From NCBI GenBank assembly GCA_023053545.1, contig JAKZAN010000153.1:1-64000 (forward strand): DNA of 64,000 nt, read 5' to 3'. Source of the DNA: Lepidurus packardi. Taxonomy: Eukaryota; Arthropoda; Branchiopoda; Notostraca; Triopsidae. Below the pieces are notes generated by a model. That model was not told the origin of the DNA. It did not search any database and saw only the letters and a list, made by a program, of their open reading frames with translations. This document shows, piece by piece, positions 12,240-28,435 of this stretch. Each line of letters starts with the position of its first letter. The first letter of the stretch is position 1. The position numbers were made by a program, and so were the translations under genes.

Positions 12240-14630
12240 TCCTTACGGACTGAATTAATTCCTTACGGACTGAGTTAATTCCTTACGGACTGAAATAATT
12301 CCTTACTGACTGAAATAATTCCTTACTGACTGAATTAATTCCTTACCGACTGAACTAATTCCTTACGGACTGAATTAATTCCTTACGGAATTAATTAATT
12401 CCTTACGGACTTAATTAATTCCTTACGGACTGAATTAATTCCTTACGGACTGAATTAATTCTTCACGATTGATTGAATTCCGTCCTTACTGAATTAATTC
12501 CTTACGGACTGAATTATTTCCTTACGGACTGAATTAATTCTTTAGGATTGATTGCATTCCATTCTTACTGAAATAATTCCTTACGGAATGAATTAATTCC
12601 TTACGGACTGAATTAATTCCTTACGGACTGATTTAATACCTTACGGATTGAATTAAATCCTTACGGACTGAATTAATTCCTTACGGACTTAATTAATTAC
12701 TTACGGACTGAATTAATTCCTTACGGATTTAATTAATTCTTTACGGACTGAAATAATTCCTTACGGACTGAATTAATTCCCTACGGACTGAATCAATTCC
12801 TTACGGACTGAATTAATTCCTTACGGACTGAATTATTTCCTTACGGACTGAATTAATTCTTTAGGATTGATTGAATTACATTCTTACTGAATTAATTCCT
12901 TACGGACTGAACTATTTCCTTACGGACTGAATTAATTCTTTAGGATTGATTGAATTCCATTCTTACTGAATCATTTCCTTACGGACTGAATTAATTCCTT
13001 AGGATTGATTGAATTCCTTTCTTACTGAATTAATTTCATACGTACGGAATTAATTCTTTACGGACTTAATTAATTCCTTACGGACTTAATTAATTCCTTA
13101 CGTACTTAATTAAATTCTTTACGGTCTGAATTAATTCCTTACGGACTGAATTATTTCCTTACGGACTGAATTAATTCTTTAGGATTGATTGAATTCCTTT
13201 CTTAATGAATTAATTCCTTACGGACTGAATTAATTCCTTACGGACTGAATTAATTACTTAATTAATTCCTTACGGACTGAATTAATTTCATACGGACTTA
13301 ATTAATTCCTTACGGACTTAATTAATTCCTTACGGACTATATTAATTCCTTACGGACTGAATTAATTCATTACGGACTGAATTAATTCCTTACGGACTGA
13401 ATTAATTCCTTACGGACTGAATCATTTCCTTACGGACTGAATTAATTCTTTAGGATTGATTGAATTCCATTCTTACTGAATTAATTCCTTACGGACTTAA
13501 CTATTTCCTTACGGACTGAATTAATTCTTTAGGATTGATTGAATTCCAATCTTACTGAAATAATTCCTTACGGACTGAATTAATTCCTTACGGACTGAAT
13601 CAATTCCTTACGGACTGAATTAATTCCATACGGACTGAATTAATTCCTTACGGACTGAATCATTTCCTTACGGACTGAATTAATTCTTTAGGATTGATTG
13701 AATTCCTTTCTTAATGAATTAATTCCTTACGGAATGAATTAATTCCTTAATTAATTCCTTACGGACTGAATTAATTTCATACGGACTGAATTAATTCATT
13801 ACGGAATTAATTAATCGATTTCGGACTGAATTAATTCCTTACGTACCGAACTTATTCCTTACGGACTGAATTAATTCCTTACGGACTGAATTAAATCCTT
13901 ACGGACTGAATTAATTCCTTACGGACTGAGTTAATTCCTTACGGACTGAAATAATTCCTTACTGACTGAAATAATTCCATATTGACTGAATTAATTCCTT
14001 ACCGACTGAACTAATTCCTTACGGACTGAATTAATTCCTTACGGAATTAATTAATTCCTTACGGACTTAATTAATTCCTTACGGACTGAATTAATTCCTT
14101 ACGGACTGAATTAATTCTTCACGATTGATTGAATTCCGTTCTTACTGAATTAATTCCTTACGGACTGAATTATTTCCTTACGGACTGAATTAATTCTTTA
14201 GGATTGATTGCATTCCATTCTTACTGAAATAATTCCTTACGGAATGAATTAATTCCTTACGGACTGAATTAATTCCTTACGGACTGATTTAATACCTTAC
14301 GGATTGAATTAAATCCTTACGGACTGAATTAATTCCTTCCGGACTTAATTAATTACTTACGGACTGAATTAATTCCTTACGGATTTAATTAATTCCTTAC
14401 GGACTGAAATAATTCCTTACGGACTGAATTAATTCCCTACGGACTGAATCAATTCCTTACGGACTGAATTAATTCCTTACGGACTGAATTATTTCCTTAC
14501 GGACTGAATTAATTCTTTAGGATTGATTGAATTACATTCTTACTGAATTAATTCCTTACGGACTGAACTATTTCCTTACGGACTGAATTAATTCTTTAGG
14601 ATTGATTGAATTCCATTCTTACTGAAATAA
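12240..14630. repeat. Satellite B higher-order duplication, 1,656-bp offset
   Basis: Positions about 12240-12970 recur at about 13900-14630, offset 1,656 bp. Two rare markers fix the alignment: CCTTACCGACTGAACTAATT (12341 and 13997) and the ATTGATTGCATTCC variant (near 12552 and 14208). The copies differ at scattered bases. Confidence 0.75.
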
Positions 14631-17600
14631 TTCCTTACGGACTGAATTATTTCCTTACGGACTGAATTAATTCTTTAGGATTGATTGAATTCCATTCTTA
14701 CTGAATTAATTCCTTGCGGACTGAATTAATTCTTTAGGATTGATTGAATTCCATTCTTACTGAATTATTTCCTTACGGACTGAATTATTTCCTTACGGAC
14801 TGAATTAATTCTTTAGGATTGATTGAATTCCATTCTTACTGAATTAATCCATTACGGACTGAATTATTTCCTTACGTACTGAAGTTATTCCTTACGGACT
14901 GAATTAATTCCTTACGGACTGAATTAATTCCTTACGGACTGAATTAATACCTTACGGACTGAATTAAATCCTTACGGACTGAATTAATTCCTTACGGACT
15001 TAATTAATTCCTTACGGACTAAATTAATTCCTTACGGACTGAATTAATTCATTACGGACTGAATTAATTCCTTACGGACTTCATTAATTCCTTACGGACC
15101 TAATTAATTCCTTACGGACGGAATTAATTCTTTACGGACTTAATTAATTCCTTACGGACTTAGTTAATTCCTTACGGACTTAATTAATTCTTTACGGTCT
15201 GAATTAATTCCGTACGGATTTAATTAATTCCTTACGGACTTAATTAATTCCTTACGTACTTAATTAATTCCTTACGGTACTGAATTAATTCCGTACGGAT
15301 TTAATTAATTCCTTACGGACTTAATTAATTCCTTACGGACTTAATTAATTCCTTACGGACTGAATTAATTCCTTACGGACTGAATTAATTCTTCACGATT
15401 GATTGAATTCCGTTCTTACTGAATTAATTCCTTACGGACTGAATTATTTCCTTACGGACTGAATTAATTCTTTAGGATTGATTGAATTCCATTCTTACTG
15501 AAATAATTCCTTACGGAATGAATTAATTCCTTACGGAATGAATTAATTCCTTACGTACTGAAGTTATTCCTTACGGATTGAATTAATTCCTTACGGACTG
15601 AATTAATTCCTTACCGACTGAATTAATACCTTACGGACTGAATTAAATCCTTAGGAAAGAATTAATTCCTTACGGACTTAATTAATTCCTTACGGACTGA
15701 ATTAATTCTTTACGGATTTAATTAATTCCTTACGGACTGAAATAATTCCTTACGGACTGAATTAATTCTTTAGGATTGATTGAATTACATTCTTACTGAA
15801 TTAATTCCTTACGGACTGAACTATTTCCTTACGGACTGAATTAATTCTTTAGGATTGATTGAATTCCATTCTTACTGAATTAATTCCTTACGGACTGAAC
15901 TATTTCCTTACGGACTGAATTAATTACTTAGGATTGATTGAATTCCATTCTTACTGAAATAATTCCTTACGGACTGAATTAATTCCTTACGGACTGAATC
16001 AATTCCTTACGGACTGAATCATTTCCTTACGGACTGAATTAATTCTTTAGGATTGATTGAATTCCTTTCTTACTGAATTAATTTCATACGGACGGAAATA
16101 ATTCTTTACGGACTTAATTAATTCCTTACGGACTTAATTAATTCCTTACGTACTTAATTAATTCTTTACGGTCTGAATTAATTCCTTACGGACTGAATTA
16201 TTTCCTTACGGTCTGAATTAATTCTTTAGGATTGATTGAATTCCTTTCTTAATGAATTAATTCCTTACGGACTGAATTATTTCCTTACGGACTGAATTAA
16301 TTCTTTAGGATTGATTGAATTCCATTCTTACTGAATTAATTCCTTGCGGACTGAATTAATTCTTTAGGATTGATTGAATTCCATTCTTACTGAATTATTT
16401 CCTTACGGACTGAATTATTTCCTTACGGACTGAATTAATTCTTTAGGATTGATTGAATTCCATTCTTACTGAATTAATCCATTACGGACTGAATTATTTC
16501 CTTACGTACTGAAGTTATTCCTTACGGACTGAATTAATTCCTTACGGACTGAATTAATTCCTTACGGACTGAATTAATACCTTACGGACTGAATTAAATC
16601 CTTACGGACTGAATTAATTCCTTACGGACTTAATTAATTCCTTACGGACTAAATTAATTCCTTACGGACTGAATTAATTCATTACGGACTGAATTAATTC
16701 CTTACGGACTTCATTAATTCCTTACGGACCTAATTAATTCCTTACGGACGGAATTAATTCTTTACGGACTTAATTAATTCCTTACGGACTTAGTTAATTC
16801 CTTACGGACTTAATTAATTCTTTACGGTCTGAATTAATTCCGTACGGATTTAATTAATTCCTTACGGACTTAATTAATTCCTTACGTACTTAATTAATTC
16901 CTTACGGTACTGAATTAATTCCGTACGGATTTAATTAATTCCTTACGGACTTAATTAATTCCTTACGGACTTAATTAATTCCTTACGGACTGAATTAATT
17001 CCTTACGGACTGAATTAATTCTTCACGATTGATTGAATTCCGTTCTTACTGAATTAATTCCTTACGGACTGAATTATTTCCTTACGGACTGAATTAATTC
17101 TTTAGGATTGATTGAATTCCATTCTTACTGAAATAATTCCTTACGGAATGAATTAATTCCTTACGGAATGAATTAATTCCTTACGTACTGAAGTTATTCC
17201 TTACGGATTGAATTAATTCCTTACGGACTGAATTAATTCCTTACCGACTGAATTAATACCTTACGGACTGAATTAAATCCTTAGGAAAGAATTAATTCCT
17301 TACGGACTTAATTAATTCCTTACGGACTGAATTAATTCTTTACGGATTTAATTAATTCCTTACGGACTGAAATAATTCCTTACGGACTGAATTAATTCTT
17401 TAGGATTGATTGAATTACATTCTTACTGAATTAATTCCTTACGGACTGAACTATTTCCTTACGGACTGAATTAATTCTTTAGGATTGATTGAATTCCATT
17501 CTTACTGAATTAATTCCTTACGGACTGAACTATTTCCTTACGGACTGAATTAATTACTTAGGATTGATTGAATTCCATTCTTACTGAAATAATTCCTTAC

Positions 17601-17890
17601 GGACTGAATTAATTCCTTACGGACTGAATCAATTCCTTACGGACTGAATCATTTCCTTACGGACTGAATTAATTCTTTAGGATTGATTGAATTCCTTTCT
17701 TACTGAATTAATTTCATACGGACGGAAATAATTCTTTACGGACTTAATTAATTCCTTACGGACTTAATTAATTCCTTACGTACTTAATTAATTCTTTACG
17801 GTCTGAATTAATTCCTTACGGACTGAATTATTTCCTTACGGTCTGAATTAATTCTTTAGGATTGATTGAATTCCTTTCTTAATGAATTAA
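14631..17890. repeat. Satellite B tandem duplication of 1,630 bp (two copies)
   Basis: Positions 14631-16260 are followed directly by a second copy at 16261-17890, offset exactly 1,630 bp. I saw no difference at any of the points I compared, including the rare variants TTCCTTGCGGACTG (14713/16343), CTTACGGTACTGAATTAA (15271/16901) and AAATCCTTAGGAAAGAATTA (about 15648/17278). A third, diverged and rearranged copy follows at about 18001-19480. Near-identity over 1.6 kb points to a very recent amplification, or to an assembly effect. Confidence 0.88.
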
Positions 17891-18519
17891 TTCCTTACGG
17901 ACTGAATTAATTCCTTACGGACTGAATTAATTCCTTACGGACTGAAATAATTCGTTACTGACTGAAATAATTCCTTACTGACTGAATTAATTCCTTACGG
18001 ACTGAATTATTTCCTTACGTACTGAAGTTATTCCTTACGGACTGAATTAATTCCTTACGGACTGAATTAATTCCTTACGGACTGAATTAATACCTTACGG
18101 ACTGAATTAAATCCTTACGGACTGAATTAATTCCTTACGGCCTTAATTAATTCCTTACGGATTAAATTAATTCCTTACGGACTGAATTAATTCATTACGG
18201 ACTGAATTAATTCCTTACGGACTTCATTAATTCCTTACGGACCTAATTAATTCCTTACGGACGGAATTAATTCTTTACGGACTTAATTAATTCCTTACGG
18301 ACTTAGTTAATTCCTTACGGACTTAATTAATTCTTTACGGTCTGAATTAATTCCGTACGGATTTAATTAATTCCTTACGGACTTAATTAATTCCTTACGT
18401 ACTTAATTAATTCTTTACGGTACTGAATTAATTCCGTACGGATTTAATTAATTCCTTACGGACTGAAATAATTCCTTACTGACTGAATTAATTCCTTACG
18501 GACTGAACTAATTCCTTAC

Positions 18520-21430
18520 GGACTGAATTAATTCCTTACGGACTTAATTAATTCCTTACGGACTTAATTAATTCCTTACGGACTGAATTAATTCCTTACG
18601 GACTGAATTAATTCTTCACGATTGATTGAATTCCGTTCTTACTGAATTAATTCCTTACGGACTGAATTATTTCCTTACGGACTGAATTAATTCTTTAGGA
18701 TTGATTGAATTCCATTCTTACTGAAATAATTCCTTACGGAATGAATTCATTCCTTACGGAATGAATTAATTCCTTACGTACTGAAGTTATTCCTTACGGA
18801 TTGAATTAATTCCTTACGGACTGAATTAATTCCTTACCGACTGAATTAATACCTTACGGACTGAATTAAATCCTTACGGACTGAATTAATTCCTTACGGA
18901 CTTAATTAATTCCTTACGGACTGAATTAATTCCTTACGGATTTAATTAATTCCTTACGGACTGAAATAATTCCTTACGGACTGAATTAATTCTTTAGGAT
19001 TGATTGAATTACATTCTTACTGAATTAATTCCTTACGGACTGAACTATTTCCTTACGGACTGAATTAATTCTTTAGGATTGATTGAATTCCATTCTTACT
19101 GAATTAATTCCTTACGGACTGAACTATTTCCTTACGGACTGAATTAATTACTTAGGATTGATTGAATTCCATTCTTACTGAAATAATTCCTTACGGACTG
19201 AATTAATTCCTTACGGACTGAATCAATTCCTTACGGACTGAATCATTTCCTTACGGACTGAATTAATTCTTTAGGATTTATTGAATTCCTTTCTTACTGA
19301 ATTAATTTCATACGGACGGAATTAATTCTTTACGGACTTAATTAATTCCTTACGTACTTAATTAATTCTTTACGGTCTGAATTAATTCCTTACGGACTGA
19401 ATTATTTCCTTACGGTCTGAATTAATTCTTTAGGATTGATTGAATTCCTTTCTTAATGAATTAATTCCTTACGGACTGAATTAATTCCTTACGGACTGAA
19501 TTAGTTCCTTACGGACTGAAATAATTCGTTACTGACTGAAATAATTCCTTACTGACTGAATTAATTCCTTACGGACTGAACTAATTCCTTACGGACTGAA
19601 TTAATTCCTTACGGACTGAATTATTTCCTTACGGACTGAATTAATTCTTTAGGATTGATTGAATTCCATTCTTACTGAAATAATTCCTTACGGACTGAAT
19701 TAATTCCTTACGGACTGAATAAATTCTTTAGGATTAATTGAATTCCATTCTTACTGAATTAATTCCTTACGGACTGAATTAATTCTTTAGGATTGATTGA
19801 ATTCCATTCTTACTGAATTAATTCATTACGGACTGAATTATTTCCTTACGGACTGAATTAATTCTTTAGGATTGATTGAATTCCATTCTTACTGAAATAA
19901 TTCCTTACGGACTGAATTAATTCCTTACTGACGGAATCAATTCCTTACGGACTGAATTAATTCCTTACGGACTTAATTAATTACTTACGGACTTAATTAA
20001 TTCCTTACGGACTTAATTAATTCCTTACGGACTGAATTAATTCCTTACGGACTGAATTAATTCTTCACGATTGATTGAATTCCGTTCTTACTGAATTAAT
20101 TCCTTACGGACTGAATTATTTCCTTACGGACTGAATTAATTCTTTAGGATTGATTGAATTCCATTCTTACTGAAATAATTCCTTACGGAATGAATTAATT
20201 CCTTACGTACTGAAGTTATTCCTTACGGATTGAATTAATTCCTTACGGACTGAATTAATTCCTTACCGACTGAATTAATACCTTACGGACTGAATTAAAT
20301 CCTTACGGACTGAATTAATTCCTTACGGACTTAATTAATTCCTTACGGACTGAATTAATTCCTTACGGATTTAATTAATTCCTTACGGACTGAAATAATT
20401 CCTTACGGACTGAATTAATTCTTTAGGATTGATTGAATTACATTCTTACTGAATTAATTCCTTACGGACTGAACTATTTCCTTACGGACTGAATTAATTC
20501 TTTAGGATTGATTGAATTCCATTCTTACTGAATTAATTCCTTACGGACTGAACTATTTCCTTACGGACTGAATTAATTACTTAGGATTGATTGAATTCCA
20601 TTCTTACTGAAATAATTCCTTACGGACTGAATTAATTCCTTACGGACTGAATCAATTCCTTACGGACTGAATCATTTAATTACGGACTGAATTAATTCTT
20701 TAGGATTTATTGAATTCCTTTCTTACTGAATTAATTTCATACGGACGGAATTAATTCTTTACGGACTTAATTAATTCCTTACGGACTTAATTAATTCCTT
20801 ACGTACTTAATTAATTCTTTACGGTCTGAATTAATTCCTTACGGACTGAATTATTTCCTTACGGTCTGAATTAATTCTTTAGGATTGATTGAATTCCTTT
20901 CTTAATGAATTAATTCCTTACGGACTGAATTAATTCCTTACGGACTGAATTAGTTCCTTACGGACTGAAATAATTCGTTACTGACTGAAATAATTCCTTA
21001 CTGACTGAATTAATTCCTTACGGACTGAACTAATTCCTTACGGACTGAATTAATTCCTTACGGACTGAATTATTTCCTTACGGACTGAATTAATTCTTTA
21101 GGATTGATTGAATTCCATTCTTACTGAAATAATTCCTTACGGACTGAATTAATTCCTTACGGACTGAATAAATTCTTTAGGATTAATTGAATTCCATTCT
21201 TACTGAATTAATTCCTTACGGACTGAATTAATTCTTTAGGATTGATTGAATTCCATTCTTACTGAATTAATTCATTACGGACTGAATTATTTCCTTACGG
21301 ACTGAATTAATTCTTTAGGATTGATTGAATTCCATTCTTACTGAAATAATTCCTTACGGACTGAATTAATTCCTTACTGACGGAATCAATTCCTTACGGA
21401 CTGAATTAATTCCTTACGGACTTAATTAAT
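18520..21430. repeat. Satellite B duplication, 1,429/1,449-bp offset
   Basis: About 18520-19975 recurs at about 19976-21430. The offset is 1,449 bp at 18601, drops to 1,429 where one 20-bp monomer is missing from the second copy, and returns to 1,449 after an extra monomer near 20770. Markers are the TTCTTCACGATTGATTG variant (18611/20060) and GAATTAGTTCC (19499/20948). Copies thus differ mainly by whole-monomer gains and losses. Confidence 0.78.
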
Positions 21431-21919
21431 TACTTACGGACTTAATTAATTCCTTACGGACTATATTAATTCCTTACGGACTGAATTAATTCATTACGGA
21501 CTGAATTAATTCCTTACGGACTGAATTAATTCCTTACGGACTGAATTAATTCCTTACGGACGGAATTAATTCTTTACGGACTTAATTAATTCCTTACGGA
21601 CTTAATGAATTCCCTACGTACTTAATAAATTCTTTACGGTCTGAATTAAATCCTTACGGACTGAATTAATTCCTTACGGAATTAATTCCTTACGGACTGA
21701 AATAATTCGTTACTGACTGAAATAATTCCTTACTGACTGAATTAATTCCTTACGGACTGAACTAATTCCTTACGGACTGAATTAATTCCTTACGGACTGA
21801 ATTATTTCCTTACGGACTGAATTAATTCTTTAGGATTGATTGAATTCCATTCTTACTGAAATAATTCCTTACGGACTGAATTAATTCCTTACGGACTGAA
21901 TAAATTCTTTAGGATTGAT

Positions 21920-23360
21920 TGAATTCCATTCTTACTGAATTAATTCCTTACGGACTGAATTAATTCTTTAGGATTGATTGAATTCCATTCTTACTGAATT
22001 AATTCATTACGGACTGAATTATTTCCTTACGGACTGAATTAATTCTTTAGGATTGATTGAATTCCATTCTTACTGAAATAATTCCTTACGGACTGAATTA
22101 ATTCCTTACGGACTGAATCAATTCCTTACGGACTGAATTAATTCCTTACGGACTTAATTAATTACTTACGGACTTAATTAATTCCTTACGGACTATATTA
22201 ATTCCTTACGGACGGAATTAATTCTTTACGGACTTAATTAATTCCTTACGGACTTAATGAATTCCCTACGTACTTAATTAATTCTTTACGGTCTGAATTA
22301 TTCCTTACGGACTGATTTAATTCATTATGGACTTAACTAATTCCGTAAGGAATGAATTAATTAATTACGGACTGAGTTAATTCCTTACGGACTGAAATAA
22401 TTCCTTACTGACTGAAATAATTCCTTACTGACTGAATTAATTCCTTACGGACTGAATTAATTCCTTACGGACTGAATTAATTCCTTACGGACTTAATTAA
22501 TTCCTTACGGACTTAATTAATTCCTTACGGACTGAATTAATTCTTTAGGATTGATTGAATTCCATTCTTACTGAATTATTTCCTTACGGACTGAATCAAT
22601 TCCTTACGGACTGAATTAATTCCTTACGGACTGAATTAATTCCTTACGGACTGAATTAATACCTTACGGACTGAATTAAATCCTTACGGACTGAATTAAT
22701 TCCTTACGGACTGAATTAATTCCTTACGGACTGAATTATTTCCTTACGGACTGAATTAATTCTTTAGGATTGATTGAATTCCATTCTTACTGAAATAATT
22801 CCTTACGGACTGAATAAATTCTTTAGGATTGATTGAATTCCATTCTTACTGAATTAATTCCTTACGGACTGAATTAATTCTTTAGGATTGATTGAATTCC
22901 ATTCTTACTGAATTAATTCATTACGGACTGAATTATTTCCTTACGGACTGAATTAATTCTTTAGGATTGATTGAATTCCATTCTTACTGAAATAATTCCT
23001 TACGGACTGAATTAATTCCTTACGGACTGAATCAATTCCTTACGGACTGAATTAATTCCTTACGGACTTAATTAATTACTTACGGACTTAATTAATTCCT
23101 TACGGACTATATTAATTCCTTACGGACGGAATTAATTCTTTACGGACTTAATTAATTCCTTACGGACTTAATGAATTCCCTACGTACTTAATTAATTCTT
23201 TACGGTCTGAATTATTCCTTACGGACTGATTTAATTCATTATGGACTTAACTAATTCCGTAAGGAATGAATTAATTAATTACGGACTGAGTTAATTCCTT
23301 ACGGACTGAAATAATTCCTTACTGACTGAATTAATTCCTTACGGACTGAATTAATTCCTT
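21920..23360. repeat. Satellite B duplication, 914-bp offset
   Basis: The succession containing GACTATATTAATTCC (22191 and 23105), AATGAATTCCCTACGTAC and the CCGTAAGG block repeats at an offset of 914 bp between about 21920-22440 and 22840-23360. Confidence 0.7.
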
Positions 23361-26300
23361 ACGGACTTAATTAATTCCTTACGGACTGAATTAATACCTT
23401 ACGGACTGAAATAATTCCTTACTGACTGAAATAATTCCTTACTGACTGAATTAATTCCTTACGGACTGAACTAATTCCTTACGGACTGAATTAATTCCTT
23501 ACGGACTGAATTAATTCCTTACGGACTGAATTAATTCTTTAGGATTGATAGAATTCCTTTCTTAATGAATTAATTCCTTACGGACTGAATTAATTCCTTA
23601 CGGACTGAATCAATTCCTTACGGACTGAATTAATTCCTTACGGACTGAATTAATTCCTTACGGACTGAATTAATTCCTTACGGACTGAATTAATTACTTA
23701 ATTAATTCCTTACGGACTGAATTAATTACTTAATTAATTCATTACGGACTTAATTAATCGATTTCGGACTGAATTAATTCCTTACGTACTGAACTTATTC
23801 CTTACGGACTGAATTAATTCCTTACGGACTGAATTAATTCCTTACGGAATGAATTAATTCCTTACGGACTGAAATAATACCTTACGGACTGAATTAAATC
23901 CTTACTGACTGAAATAATTCCTTACTGACTGAATTAATTCCTTACGGACTGAATTAATTCCTTACGGACTGAATTAATTCCTTACGGACTTAATTAATTC
24001 CTTACGGACTGAACTAATTCCTTACGGACTGAATTAATTCCTTACGGACTGAATTAATTCCTTACGGACTGAATTAATTCTTTAGGATTGATTGAATTCC
24101 ATTCTTACTGAAATAATTCCTTACGGACTGAATTAATTCCTTACGGACTGAATTAATTCTTTAGAATTGATTGAATTCCATTCTTACTGAATTAATTCCT
24201 TACGGACTGAATTATTTCCTTACGGACTGAATTAATTCCTTACGGACTGAATTAATACCTTACGGACTAAATTAATTCCTTACGGACTGAATTAATTCAT
24301 TACGGACTGTATTAATTCCTTACGGACTTCATTAATTCCTTACGGACCTAATTAATTCCTTACGGACGGAATTAATTCTTTACGGACTTAATTAATTCCT
24401 TACGGACTTAGTTAATTCCTTACGGACTTAATTAATTCTTTACGGTCTGAATTAATTCCGTACGGATTTAATTAATTCCTTACGGAATTAATTAATTCCT
24501 TACGTACTTAATTAATACCTTACGGACTGAATTAAATCCTTACGGACTGAATTAATTCCTAACGGACTGAATTAATTCGTTACGGACTGAAATAATTCGT
24601 TACTGACTGAAATAATTCCTTACTGACTGAATTAATTCCTTACGGACTGAACTAATTCCTTACGGACTGAATTAATTCCTTACGGACTGAATTATTTCCT
24701 TACGGACTGAATTAATTCTTTAGGATTGATGGAATTCCATTCTTACTGAAATAATTCCTTACGGACTGAATTAATTCCTTACGGACTGAATTAATTCTTT
24801 AGGATTGATTGAATTCCATTCTCACTGAATTAATTCCTTACGGACTGAATTATTTCCTTACGGACTGAATTAATTCTTTAGGATTGATTGAATTCCATTC
24901 TTACTGAAATAATTCCTTACGGACTGAATTAATTCCTTACGGACTGAATCAATTCCTTACGGACTGAATTAATTACTTACGGACTGAATTAATTCCTTAC
25001 GGACTGAATTAATTCCTTACGGACGGAATTAATTCTTTACGGACTTAATTAATTCCTTACGGACTTAATGAATTCCTTACGTAATTAATTAATTCTTTAC
25101 GGTCTGAATTAATTCCTTACGGACTGATTTAATTCATTATGGACTTAACTAATTCCGTAAGGAATGAATGAATTAATTACGGACTGAGTTAATTCTTACG
25201 GACTGAAATAATTCCTTACTGACTGAATTAATTCCTTACGGACTGAATTAATTCCTTACGGACTTAATTAATTCCTTACGGACTTACTTAATTCCATACG
25301 TACTTAATTAATTCCTTACGGACTAAATTAATTCCTTACGGACTGAATTAATTCCTTACGGACTGAATTAATTCCTTACGGATTTAATTAATTCCTTACG
25401 GACTGAAATAATTCCTTACGGACTGAATTAATTCCCTACGGACTGAATCAATTCCTTACGGACTGAATTAATACCTTACGGACTGAATTATTTCCTTACG
25501 GACTGAATTAATTCTTTAGGATTGATTGAATTACATTCTTACTGAATTAATTCCTTACGGACTGAACTATTTCCTTACGGACTGAATTAATTCTTTAGGA
25601 TTGATTGAATTCCATTCTTACTGAATTAATTCCTTACGGACTGAATTATTTCCTTACGGACTGAATTAATTCTTTAGGATTGATTGAATTACATTCTTAC
25701 TGAATTAATTCCTTACGGACTGAACTATTTCCTTACGGACTGAATTAATTCTTTAGGATTGATTGAATTCCATTCTTACTGAATTAATTCCTTACGGACT
25801 GAACTATTTCCTTACGGACTGAATTAATTCCTTAGGATTGATTGAATTCCATTCTTACTGAAATAATTCCTTACGGACGGAATTAATTCTTTACGGACTT
25901 AATTAATTCCTTACGGACTTAATTAATTCCTTACGTACTTAATTAATTCTTTACGGTCTGAATTAATTCCTTACGGACTGAATTATTTCCTTACGGACTG
26001 AATTAATTCTTTAGGATTGATTGAATTCCTTTCTTAATGAATTAATTCCTTACGGACTGAATTAATTCTTTACGGACGTAATTAATTCCTTACGGACTGA
26101 ATTAATTCCTTACGGACGTAATTAATTCCTTACGGACTGAATTAATTCCTTACGGACTGAATTAATTACTTAATTATTTCCTTACGGACTGAATTAATTT
26201 CATACGGACTGAATTAATTCATTACGGACTTAATTAATCGATTTCGGACTGAATTAATTCCTTACGTACTGAACTTATTCCTTACGGACTGAATTAATTC

Positions 26301-28435
26301 CTTACGGACTGAATTAATTCCTTACGGACTGAATTAATTCCTTACGGACTGAATTAATACCTTACGGACTGAATTAAATCCTTACGGACTGAATTAATTC
26401 CTTACGGACTGAATTAATTCCTTACGGACTGAAATAATTCGTTACTGACTGAAATAATTCCTTACTGACTGAATTAATTCCTTACGGACTGAACTAATTC
26501 CTTACGGACTGAATTAATTCCTTACGGACTGAATTATTTCCTTACGGACTGAATTAATTCTTTAGGATTGATTGAATTCCATTCTTACTGAAATAATTTC
26601 TTACGGACTGAATTAATTCCTTACGGACTGAATTAATTCTTTAGGATTGATTGAATTCCATTCTTACTGAATTAATTCCTTACGGACTGAATTAATTCTT
26701 TAGGATTGATTGAATTCCATTCTTACTGAATTAATTCCTTACGGACTGAATTATTTCCTTACGGACTGAATTAATTCCTTACGGACTGAATTAATACTTT
26801 ACGGACTGAATTAATTCCTTACGGACTGAATCAATTCCTTACGGACTGAATTAATTCCTTACGGACTTAATTAATTACTTACGGACTTAATTAATTCCTT
26901 ACGGACTATATTAATTCCTTACGGACTGAATTAATTCATTAAGGACTGAATTAATTCCTTGCGGACTGAATTAATTCCTTACGGACTGAATTAATTCCTT
27001 ACGGACGGAATTAATTCTTTACGGACTTAATTAATTCTTTACGGTCTGAATTAATTCCTTACGGACTGATTTAATTCATTATGGACTTAACTAATTCCGT
27101 AAGGAATGAATGAATTAATTACGGACTGAGTTAATTCCTTACGGACTGAAATAATTCCTTACTGACTGAAATAATTCCTTACTGACTGAATTAATTCCTT
27201 ACGGACTGAATTAATTCCTTACGGACTGAATTAATTCCTTACGGACTTAATTAATTCCTTACGGACTTAATTAATTCCTTACGGACTGAATTAATTCTTT
27301 AGGATTGATTGAATTCCATTCTTACTGAATTATTTCCTTACGGACTGAATCAATTCCTTACGGACTGAATTAATTCATTACGGACTGAATTAATTCCTTA
27401 CGGACTGAATTAATTCCTTACGGACTGAATTAATTCCTTACGGACGGAATTAATTCTTTACGGATTTAATTAATTCCTTACGGACTTAATGAATTCCTTA
27501 CGTACTTAATTAATTCTTTACGGTCTGAATTAATTCCCTACGGACTGAATTAAATCCTTACGGACTGAATTAATTCCTTACGGACTTAATTAATTCCTTA
27601 CGGACTTACTTAATTCCATACGTACTTAATTAATTCCTTACGGACTAAATTAATTCCTTACGGACTGAATTAATTCCTTACGGACTGAATTAATTCCTTA
27701 CGGACTGAATCAATTCCTTACGGACTGAATTAATTCCTTACGGACTGAATTAATTCCTTACGGACTGAATTATTTCCTTACGGACTGAATTAATTCTTTA
27801 GGATTGATTGAATTCCATTCTTACTGAATTAATTCCTTACGGACTGAATAATTTCCTTACGGACTGAATTAATTCTTTAGGATTGATTGAATTCCATTCT
27901 TACTGAAATAAATCCTTACGGACTGAATTAATTCCTTACGTACTGAAGTTATTAGTTACGGATTGAATTAATTCCTTACGGACTGAATTAATTCCTTACG
28001 GACTGAATTAATACCTTACGGACTGACTTAAATCCTTACGGACTGAATTAATTCCTTACGGACTTAATTAATTCCTTACGGACTTAATTATTCCTTACGG
28101 ACTGAATTAATTCTTTAGGATTGATTGAATTCCATTCTTACTGAAATAATTCCTTACGGACTGAATTAATTCCTTACGGACTGAATTAATTCCTTACGGA
28201 CTGAATTAATTCCTTACGGACTGAATTAATTCTTTAGGATTGATTGAATTCCATTCTTACTGAATTAATTCCTTACGGACTGAATTAATTCCTTACGGAC
28301 TGAATTAATTCTTTAGGATTGATTGAATTCCATTCTTACTGAATTAATTCCTTACGGACTGAATTATTTCCTTACGGACTGAATTAATTCTTTAGGATTG
28401 ATTGAATTCCATTCTTACTGAAATAATTCCTTACG

